Positions 1 to 5,282 of a stretch of DNA of 12,279 nt are shown piece by piece. How positions within the stretch are numbered: position 1 is the first letter of the stretch; each line of letters starts with the position of its first letter. Location of the stretch: NCBI GenBank assembly GCA_036395755.1, contig DASWCZ010000046.1, positions 1-12,279 of the forward strand. Direction: 5' to 3'. The stretch is from Gp7-AA6 sp036395755. Lineage in GTDB: Bacteria > Acidobacteriota > Thermoanaerobaculia > UBA5066 > Gp7-AA6. A program made the translations under genes and the position numbers. The notes under the pieces are model-generated. The model searched no databases. It was not told the origin of the DNA and worked only from the letters and a program-made list of their open reading frames with translations.

Positions 1-2
1 AC

Positions 3-308
3 GCCCCGGGCAACCGAGGCCGCGGCCGGGGCCACCGTCCGCAGGGCACTGGGCCGCAAGCCGTTCCTCAGGCTGCAGCGCCGCAGGAAGCGCCACCGCC
101 CGCGGTCCAGGCCAACCCGGCCGATCAGCGGGGCCGTGCACGCGGGCGTCCGCAAGCCGGCGCTCCGCAGCAGGCGCCGCCGCCGCCCGCCGTCGAGAAG
201 AACCCCGGCGGCCAGGTTCGAGAGGAACACGGTCGCGGGAAGCCCGAAAAAGGGGAGAAGGGCGGAAAGGGCAAGAAAGAGAAGCCGGAGAAGCCAGAGA
301 AGCCCTGA
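3..308 (+). CDS. C-terminal tail of an unidentified protein (partial, 5' end outside window)
   Basis: The frame is open from the left edge to a TGA at 306-308, giving about 101 residues with no start codon in view. The composition is low-complexity: first Gly/Arg-rich, then Pro/Ala/Gln-rich with short poly-Pro runs, then a highly charged Lys/Glu/Gly/Pro end finishing in three EKP repeats. No domain, catalytic motif or membrane segment is visible, so this should be a disordered C-terminal tail. Similar tails occur on secreted or surface proteins, for example FecR-domain or DUF6600-type proteins of Acidobacteriota, but that family link is only a guess. The gene converges on the oxidase gene, with 21 bp between the two stop codons. 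Opposite-strand frames here look like high-GC shadows. I am fairly sure it is coding and do not know its function. Confidence 0.6.
   Translation, partial: APGNRGRGRGHRPQGTGPQAVPQAAAPQEAPPPAVQANPADQRGRARGRPQAGAPQQAPPPPAVEKNPGGQVREEHGRGKPEKGEKGGKGKKEKPEKPEKP
279..305 (+). repeat. Three perfect tandem copies of a 9-bp unit (Glu-Lys-Pro codons)
   Basis: The unit GAGAAGCCN occurs three times without a gap (279-287, 288-296, 297-305) and differs only in the last, synonymous base (G, A, C). Each unit encodes Glu-Lys-Pro, and the array ends directly at the stop codon. Such in-frame microrepeats can change copy number by slippage without breaking the frame. Here that would only lengthen or shorten a disordered tail. 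Confidence 0.85.
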
Positions 309-329
309 GTCCGGAGCGCCGCGGCGGCG

Positions 330-1652
330 TCAACCGAGAATCTGACGCGCCGCGCGGCGGCCGCTCGCGATCGCGCCCGGCACCGTCCCGCTCTGGTTGC
401 GGTCGGTCGCTTCGCCTGCGAAGAGGAGCGTTCCCGCGATCGGCCTCGCGAGAACTTCGGGCGCGGACGCTCCGCCGACCGCCTCGTAGCTGTATGCGCC
501 GCGCGCCCAGGGATCGGCACTCCAGTCGTGGACGTACCCGGCGATCAGGAACTTCCGCAGCCGGGCCGCGCGGACCCCGAACAGAGATTCGAGCGTTTCG
601 AACGCCCGATCGAGGAGTCGCTTTTTCGGAAGGTGGAACAACGCCTTCGCCGCCGGTCCGCCGGCCCAGCCGGTCATCATCGGGACCTGGGCGGGAGCGG
701 CCGTCCACCAGGTCGGCAACGCGGCGTCCCGCCGGTGCAGGAAGGTGATCTCCGAATTCTCCGGCTCGCGAGCGCGGAGCCTCTCGACCGCCGACGTCTC
801 CTCCCAGAACGGCCGGCGAAAGAGGAGGACGATCCGGACGGCATGGCCCATCTCGATCCTGTCGAGAGCGCGACGCTGGTCCGCCGGGTCGGGATCGAAT
901 TCGATGCCCGGTTTCCCGTCCGAGCCGGCCTGGAGCACTCCGACGGGCACCGTCACGATTGCGTGGCGCGCGCGAAGCGTTCCGCCATTCGCGATTCCCA
1001 CCTCGACGCTTCCTTTCCGCCAGCGAATGCGTTCGACCGCGGTGGAGAACCGGATCCGGCAGCGCTTCGGATCGAGACGCGACCGCAACCAGTCGACGAC
1101 CCCGTCGTAGCCCGAGACGAGGCGGAACTGCGTCCGCTCCCCGGAGGAGAGTCGCGGTTCTTCACGCGTCGACATCGCATGCTCGCTCGCCCGCTCGAGA
1201 ACCGCCGCGTGGTAGCTCTCGATCATCGCGACGGCGAGTCGCTTTTCCGACGGGGACATCCGGCGGCGCGTCCGGAGGAACTCCGCAACCGATCGATCGC
1301 GACCCTTTGTCCGCATCTGCCGCGTCACCGCGTCGAAACGCTCCCAGAGATCGTGCTGCGAGCGGAATCCGGACGCGCCCGACTCGAGATGGGAATTGGG
1401 GAGGCGATCGATCAGAAGACCCGCCTGGCGGGCGATGTCGAAGATCTCGTCGCTCCGGCCGTGAACGAACTCCGCGCCGAGCTCGATCGGAAGCGGCCAG
1501 CCGCGCACGCGTCGCGTGAAGATCCGGCCGCCCACCCTCGCGCGGGCCTCGAAAATGGCGATGGAGAGCCCGGCCGCCGAGAGCCGCTCCGCGGCGGCGA
1601 GCCCCGCCGCGCCGGCGCCGACGATGAGGACATCGAGAGAGCGTTCGGCCAT
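330..1652 (-). CDS. Flavin amine oxidase family FAD-dependent oxidoreductase
   Basis: This 440-residue protein has the full architecture of the flavin-containing amine oxidase family (monoamine oxidase-like). Near the N-terminus is the FAD-binding Rossmann motif GAGAAG (residues 12-17), an acidic residue ending the second strand (E35) and the GGR motif (41-43) that contacts the flavin. The conserved VTVPVGVL stretch lies at 233-240. The C-terminal FAD motif AGEAT is at 412-416, followed by GTVPGAIASG. Enzymes of this family oxidise primary, secondary or polyamines to imines with release of hydrogen peroxide; some members act on other substrates, so the substrate is open. There is no signal peptide or membrane segment, so it is probably cytoplasmic. 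The ATG at 1650-1652 sits only 9 codons before the Rossmann motif region, as expected. It is transcribed divergently from the P-loop ATPase gene. Confidence 0.9.
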   Translation of the reverse strand: MAERSLDVLIVGAGAAGLAAAERLSAAGLSIAIFEARARVGGRIFTRRVRGWPLPIELGAEFVHGRSDEIFDIARQAGLLIDRLPNSHLESGASGFRSQHDLWERFDAVTRQMRTKGRDRSVAEFLRTRRRMSPSEKRLAVAMIESYHAAVLERASEHAMSTREEPRLSSGERTQFRLVSGYDGVVDWLRSRLDPKRCRIRFSTAVERIRWRKGSVEVGIANGGTLRARHAIVTVPVGVLQAGSDGKPGIEFDPDPADQRRALDRIEMGHAVRIVLLFRRPFWEETSAVERLRAREPENSEITFLHRRDAALPTWWTAAPAQVPMMTGWAGGPAAKALFHLPKKRLLDRAFETLESLFGVRAARLRKFLIAGYVHDWSADPWARGAYSYEAVGGASAPEVLARPIAGTLLFAGEATDRNQSGTVPGAIASGRRAARQILG

Positions 1653-1675
1653 TTGAATCTGTGACTGAGCAAAGC

Positions 1676-1689
1676 GAGCGCCAGCGCTC
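1676..1689. promoter_or_regulatory. Perfect 6+6 inverted repeat in the divergent intergenic gap
   Basis: GAGCGC and GCGCTC flank a 2-base spacer (CA) in the 53-bp gap between the start codons of the leftward oxidase and the rightward ATPase. The position suits an operator serving one or both divergent promoters. I could not find good -35/-10 pairs on either strand. A TAGAGT hexamer at 1693-1698, seven bases before the rightward ATG, could be the -10 of a near-leaderless transcript. GC-rich palindromes are common by chance in such DNA, so the functional reading is weak. Confidence 0.3.
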
Positions 1690-1705
1690 CGCTAGAGTGC
1701 GCGGG

Positions 1706-2182
1706 ATGGAAGCCATCCTCTTCATCGGTGTCCAGGGCTCGGGCAAGACCACGTTCTACAAAGAGCGCTTCTTCGACACGCACGTGCGGCTGAGCCGCGA
1801 CATGCTGAAGACCCGCAACCGCCAGCTCGCGCTCGTGAGAGCCTGCCTCGCGGCCCGCCAGCCGTTCGTCGTGGACGATACGAACGCCGCGAAGAGCCGC
1901 CGGGCGGAGTCCATCGGACCCGCCCGGGCCGCCGGCTTCCGGGTCACCGGCTACTACTTCCGCTGCGCGCTCCGGGCAGCGCTCGGGCGCAATCGCCTGC
2001 GGCCGAAAGGCCAGGTCGTTCCGGTTCCGGGCGTGATCGCCACGTTCAAGCGGCTCGAGCCGCCCGCATGGTCGGAGGGTTTCGACGAAATCTCGATCGT
2101 CGAGATCGACGCGGAGAACCGGTTCGTCGTCCGCGGCTGGACCCGCGAACAGGGCGATCCGCCGCGACTTGAGCGAGAATAG
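1706..2182 (+). CDS. P-loop kinase-like ATP-binding protein (polynucleotide kinase-like fold)
   Basis: This 158-residue protein starts with a hydrophobic strand and a Walker A motif, GVQGSGKTT, at residues 8-16. A strand ending in VVDDTN (55-60) takes the Walker B/catalytic-aspartate position, and an Arg-Asn-Arg lid-like element lies at 95-97. This order (GSGKTT, RLSRD, VVDDTN, GYYF, NR.R, GV) matches the small AAA-type ATPases related to the kinase domain of polynucleotide kinase/phosphatase and to zeta-toxin-like kinases. A phosphotransfer role on a nucleic acid or small molecule is plausible, but the substrate is unknown. The length fits a stand-alone kinase domain. I chose ATG 1706 rather than GTG 1661 because the fold begins at once after it. 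The 1661 start would add 15 polar residues and overlap the divergent control region. No clear ribosome binding site is visible. Confidence 0.8.
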   Translation: MEAILFIGVQGSGKTTFYKERFFDTHVRLSRDMLKTRNRQLALVRACLAARQPFVVDDTNAAKSRRAESIGPARAAGFRVTGYYFRCALRAALGRNRLRPKGQVVPVPGVIATFKRLEPPAWSEGFDEISIVEIDAENRFVVRGWTREQGDPPRLERE

Positions 2183-2200
2183 GTCCCTCAACTCGATAAA

Positions 2201-2206
2201 GAGGAG
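2201..2206 (+). promoter_or_regulatory. Ribosome binding site of the small secreted protein
   Basis: GAGGAG lies nine bases before ATG 2216 within an A-rich leader. It is one of the best Shine-Dalgarno matches in the window and fixes the start of the 141-residue protein. Confidence 0.75.
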
Positions 2207-2215
2207 ATCGAAAAC

Positions 2216-2641
2216 ATGCGAACGCTCGCCCGCACCAGCTTCTCAGTGCTCGTCGCCGCCCTCCTGTGCGCTCCCATTTTCGCCGCGGGCGCGTCGAAGG
2301 ACCTCGAAAAGACCCCTCAGGTCAAGGCCTACCGCGCGCTCCTGAAGACCATCGACGCGGGGGATTACGAGGCTTACAAGAAAGGAATGGCCGCCGAGTC
2401 CGCGAAAGGGATGGACCAGCAGATGAAGGACTCGGGGATGGACGCGAAGAAGGGCATGGCGTTCCTGAAAGCGATGAGCCCCACGGATCTGAAGCTCACG
2501 TCGCTCAAAGTCGACGGCAAGAAGGCGACTTTGCTCGCGACCGGGAAAGTCGATGGCGAGATCAATTACGGCACGATCGAGATGGCCGAAGAGGATGGCC
2601 AGTGGAAGGTCGTCCGGCAGAGCTGGACGAACAAGAAGTAG
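2216..2641 (+). CDS. Small secreted protein, possibly NTF2-like/DUF4878-like, function unknown
   Basis: This is a 141-residue protein with a clear Sec signal peptide: MRTLAR, a hydrophobic core to about residue 22, then small residues around AAGAS as the likely cleavage region. The mature part begins with a charged helical half rich in Lys, Met and Gly (about 30-85). It then has alternating strands, including DLKLTSLKVDGKKATLLATG and a C-terminal GQWKVVRQSW. The pattern of helices followed by a curved sheet ending in a W-K-V-V strand resembles the NTF2-like/DUF4878 group of small lipoprotein or periplasmic proteins. No lipobox Cys or catalytic residues are visible. It lies 33 bp downstream of the ATPase gene on the same strand and could be co-transcribed, but its own strong ribosome binding site and different cell location suggest no functional link. 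The role is unknown. Confidence 0.8.
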   Translation: MRTLARTSFSVLVAALLCAPIFAAGASKDLEKTPQVKAYRALLKTIDAGDYEAYKKGMAAESAKGMDQQMKDSGMDAKKGMAFLKAMSPTDLKLTSLKVDGKKATLLATGKVDGEINYGTIEMAEEDGQWKVVRQSWTNKK

Positions 2642-2650
2642 GCGGCGCCA

Positions 2651-2799
2651 CCGCGGCTCGATCGTAAAGTCGCCGCTCGACGTCGTCACCCGGATGTCGG
2701 CTCCTCCGGTGCCCCGGCGGTACGCCACGAGCTCCTCTCGCCGATAGCGGCGTTCGCCGTCGGAGAAGCCCGCATGTCTCCGCTCGACTGATCTGCCTC
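2651..2799 (-). pseudogene. Coding-like remnant with SSGD beta-strand motifs, frame-disrupted
   Basis: On the minus strand, 2776 down to 2651 reads as 42 uninterrupted codons with strongly G/C third positions. The product is a polar segment followed by ADIRVTTSSGDFTIEPR. A second SSGD motif (ADQSSGDMRA) is read in another frame at about 2799-2767, so the two would join only through a frameshift near 2770. Repeated TSSGD-type strands are typical of DUF4097-like beta-rich putative adhesins, so this may be the decayed C-terminus of such a gene. There is no start codon or complete domain. The first frame continues without its own stop into antisense of the neighbouring gene. It could also be chance similarity in GC-rich DNA. 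Apart from this, the 213-bp gap (2642-2854) holds only the leader of the next gene. Confidence 0.35.
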
Positions 2800-2844
2800 C
2801 GCCTGGAAGGACTGTTCCGGGCGGGTGATCTATGCTCGGCCCGC

Positions 2845-2850
2845 AGGAGG
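2845..2850 (+). promoter_or_regulatory. Ribosome binding site of the propeller protein
   Basis: AGGAGG, a perfect anti-16S match, lies four bases before ATG 2855. It decides for this start over the in-frame GTG at 2825, which would put ten extra residues in front of the signal peptide. A TATGCT hexamer at 2831-2836 might be a -10 box, but no matching -35 is seen. Confidence 0.75.
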
Positions 2851-2854
2851 CTTC

Positions 2855-3844
2855 ATGAGAAGAAAGATCCTTCTCGCCGTTCTCGCCCTGGTTCTTTCGA
2901 CGTTCTCGCTCTCGGCCGCGCAACGCAAGGTCGTGATCCGGGAATGGGACGTGCCGACCGCGAACTCGCGCCCCCATGATCCCGAAGTCGCTCCGGACGG
3001 ATCGCTCTGGTACACCGGGCAACTCGCGAACAAGCTGGGCCGCCTCGATCCGAAGACCGGCTCGATCAAGGAATTTCCGCTGAAGACTGCCGAATCCGGG
3101 CCGCACGGGCTCGCCGCCGACAGAGACGGAAACATCTGGTTCACCGCGAATTTCAAGGCGTACATCGGCAAGCTCGATCCGCGCACGGGTCAAGTGACCG
3201 AATATTCGATGCCCGACGCGCGCGCGCGCGATCCGCACAGTCTCGTCTTCAACCGCGAGGGGACCCTGTTCTTCACGGCCCAGGACAGCAATTTCGTCGG
3301 GCGGCTCGATCCGAAGACGGGCAAGGTGACCCTCAAAGAGGTGCCGACCGCGCGCTCTCTTCCGTACGGGATCATCGTCGGACCCGACGGTCGTGCGTAT
3401 TTCTGTGAGTTCGGCTCCAACAAGATCGGTCGGATCGAAGCGAAGACGCTCGAGATCCGGGAATTCACCCTCCCCGACGGTGCGCGACCCCGCCGGATCG
3501 CGAATAACCCGGACCACTTCATCTACTACAGCGATTTTGCGCGCGGCTTCCTCGGGCGGCTGGATCCCGCGAGTGGCAAGGTGGAAGAGTGGCCTTCGCC
3601 CGGGGGGCCGCGCTCGGAGCCCTACGGCATCACTTCGACGAGTGACGGCACCGTGTGGTACAGCGAAGCCGGAGTCGAGCCGAACACGCTCGTCGCCTTC
3701 GACCCGAAGATGAAGAGCTTTCAGAAGTGGCCGATCCCATCCGGCGGCGGCGTCGTCCGCAACATGGTGGCCACTCCGGACGGCCGGCTCTACCTCGCTT
3801 GCAGCGGTGTGAACAAAGTTGCCGTCGCGGAGGTGGGCCCTTGA
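2855..3844 (+). CDS. Secreted seven-bladed beta-propeller, virginiamycin B lyase-like (Vgb/SMP-30/NHL type)
   Basis: This 329-residue protein has a Sec signal peptide (MRRKILL, hydrophobic to about residue 20, likely cleavage near SAA at 20-22). Seven repeats follow, about 44 residues apart, each with a core of the type P-H/Y-G-(I/L)...DG.(I/L/V)W(F/Y). They start near residues 39, 83, 127, 170, 212, 256 and 300 and alternate with G.LDPKTGK...E.P segments. This is the Vgb-like propeller. True Vgb linearises streptogramin B antibiotics in the cytoplasm. This protein is exported, and its last repeat has RNM where other repeats have PHG, so a lyase activity should not be assumed. Most homologues of this type are environmental proteins of unknown substrate. 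It ends 160 bp before the pump operon, on the same strand. Confidence 0.85.
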   Translation: MRRKILLAVLALVLSTFSLSAAQRKVVIREWDVPTANSRPHDPEVAPDGSLWYTGQLANKLGRLDPKTGSIKEFPLKTAESGPHGLAADRDGNIWFTANFKAYIGKLDPRTGQVTEYSMPDARARDPHSLVFNREGTLFFTAQDSNFVGRLDPKTGKVTLKEVPTARSLPYGIIVGPDGRAYFCEFGSNKIGRIEAKTLEIREFTLPDGARPRRIANNPDHFIYYSDFARGFLGRLDPASGKVEEWPSPGGPRSEPYGITSTSDGTVWYSEAGVEPNTLVAFDPKMKSFQKWPIPSGGGVVRNMVATPDGRLYLACSGVNKVAVAEVGP

Positions 3845-3891
3845 ATTGAAGATTCGTGAGCCAATCATGAGATTCCGGGTCGCTCGAACTA

Positions 3892-3933
3892 CGGTTCCGT
3901 TGTAATAACGCTGTAAATAACGGGAACGAACCG
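3892..3933. promoter_or_regulatory. AT-rich inverted repeat upstream of the efflux operon (putative operator/promoter)
   Basis: CGGTTC (3892-3897) pairs with GAACCG (3928-3933). A slightly different register pairs GTTCCGTT (3894-3901) with AACGGGAAC (3919-3927) with one extra base. Between the arms are two near-identical direct repeats, TGTAATAACG and TGTAAATAACG (3901-3910, 3912-3922), which also offer -10-like hexamers (TAATAA, TAAATA). This is the most AT-rich stretch in an otherwise GC-rich window. It lies 71 bases before the mdtA-like start, so it may be the promoter and operator of the operon. It lacks a U-tract, so it is not a convincing terminator for the upstream gene. No clear -35 box was found. 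Confidence 0.4.
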
Positions 3934-4004
3934 AGCAACCGAGCGGCGCAAGGCCTGCGAATTGCACTGGTCGAGCGGTAAGCTGCGCCGCGTCAGGGCC
4001 GGAA

Positions 4005-5282
4005 ATGCAAGACACGAAACCGCACCTCGAGCCACGTGAACCGGAAGTAACGTCTCCCGCGCTTCCGGGCAAAAGCGAGAGGCGTCGCCGCTGGCCCTGG
4101 GTCCTGGGAGTCGGGGTCGTGGCTCTCCTCGCCGTTCTCTTCCTGACGCGCTCCGCTCACCGCCAGAAGAGTCAGGCGGCGGCTGCGAAGGCGAAGTCGG
4201 CTGCGCGGATGGTCCCCGTCGCCGGGAGCGCGGCGCGAACCGGCGATCTCCCGGTCTATCTGACGGGGCTCGGATCCGTGGCGGCCATCAACACCGTCAC
4301 GGTTCGCACGCGCGTGGACGGTCAGTTGATCAAGGTCGCATTTCGCGAAGGCCAGCTCGTTCGCCAGGGAGACCTGCTCGCGCAGATCGATCCCCGACCG
4401 TTCGAAGTGCAGCTCATCCAGGCCGAGGGCCAGCAGGCCAAGGACGAAGCGGCTCTCAAGAACGCGAGGATCGACCTCGAGCGCTACCGGATCCTCGTCC
4501 AGCAGGACTCGATCCCCCGGCAGCAGCTCGACACACAGGCCGCGACGGTCAACCAGCTGGAAGGCACTTTGAAGACCGACCGGGGTCAGATCGAGAGCGC
4601 GAAGCTGAACCTCGTCTACAGCCGGATCACGGCGCCGATCTCGGGCAAGGTCGGCCTGAAACTGGTCGATCCCGGCAACATTGTTCACTCTACGGATCCC
4701 AACGGCATCGTCGTCATCACGCAGGTGCAGCCGATCGCGGTGCTCTTCACCATCCCGGCCGACCACCTGCCGCAGGTTTTGCAGCAAATGCGCGCCGGCC
4801 GCACCCTGGCGGTCGAGGCGTTCGACCGCGACATGAAGAACCGGCTCGCGCAGGGCTCGCTGCTCGCCGTGGACAACCAGATCGATCCGGGGACCGGGAC
4901 CGTGCGTCTGAAGGCCGTTTTCGACAACGAGGACAACGCCCTCTATTCGAATCAGTTCGTCAATGCGCGGCTGCTCGTCGACACGTTGCGCGGGGCCGTG
5001 TTGATCTCGACTGCTGCGATCCAGCGCGGCCCGCAAGCGACCTACGTCTACGTCGTCAAGAAGGACGGCACCGTCGACATGAGGAACGTCGACGTCCAGC
5101 TGACCGAAGGAGACGACACGGCGATCCGGAAAGGTGTCGCCGCGGCCGAAACCGTCGTGGTCGACGGCGTCGACAAGCTCCAGCCCGGCATGAAGGTCGC
5201 TCTCGCGTCGGCGACCCCGAGAGGCTCGGCCGGGCCGGGAGGCTCGCCGGGTCCGAGAGGTTCGCGCAAACCGAAGTCATGA
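4005..5282 (+). CDS. mdtA: RND efflux periplasmic adaptor subunit (membrane fusion protein), MdtA/MuxA-like
   Basis: This 425-residue adaptor bridges an inner-membrane RND pump and an outer-membrane channel. An Arg-rich stretch (26-29) precedes one hydrophobic anchor (about 30-48) and there is no lipobox Cys, so it is held by an N-terminal transmembrane helix. The lipoyl halves are near 94-130 (VRTRVDGQL...GQLVRQGDLLAQIDP) and 205-232 (SRITAPISGKVGLKLVDPGN). They flank the alpha-hairpin (about 133-200), which carries the QQDSIPRQQLDTQ turn. The beta-barrel (about 236-325) and membrane-proximal domain (about 330-400) follow. The order and motifs match MdtA/MuxA. The C-terminus is a Gly/Pro/Ser/Arg-rich tail (404-425), likely disordered. 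ATG 4005 is the only Met before the anchor, with AGGG six bases upstream. Its TGA overlaps the next ATG (ATGA, 5279-5282), so it opens a coupled operon. Confidence 0.92.
   Translation: MQDTKPHLEPREPEVTSPALPGKSERRRRWPWVLGVGVVALLAVLFLTRSAHRQKSQAAAAKAKSAARMVPVAGSAARTGDLPVYLTGLGSVAAINTVTVRTRVDGQLIKVAFREGQLVRQGDLLAQIDPRPFEVQLIQAEGQQAKDEAALKNARIDLERYRILVQQDSIPRQQLDTQAATVNQLEGTLKTDRGQIESAKLNLVYSRITAPISGKVGLKLVDPGNIVHSTDPNGIVVITQVQPIAVLFTIPADHLPQVLQQMRAGRTLAVEAFDRDMKNRLAQGSLLAVDNQIDPGTGTVRLKAVFDNEDNALYSNQFVNARLLVDTLRGAVLISTAAIQRGPQATYVYVVKKDGTVDMRNVDVQLTEGDDTAIRKGVAAAETVVVDGVDKLQPGMKVALASATPRGSAGPGGSPGPRGSRKPKS

Noticed and set aside
309..329. Possible bidirectional terminator between the convergent genes (palindrome CGCCGCGGCG at 317-326)
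   Set aside because: The 10-bp palindrome has no loop room and no T-tract on either strand, so it cannot be supported as an intrinsic terminator.
528..1664. Plus-strand open frame (378 codons) opposite the amine oxidase
   Set aside because: It is Arg/Pro/Glu-rich without domains, while the opposite strand encodes a complete flavoprotein with all FAD motifs.
2243..4072. Long minus-strand open frame (609 codons) opposite the secreted protein and propeller genes
   Set aside because: Most of it is antisense shadow of two well-supported genes. Only the part over the 2642-2854 gap looks coding, and it is reported as a remnant.
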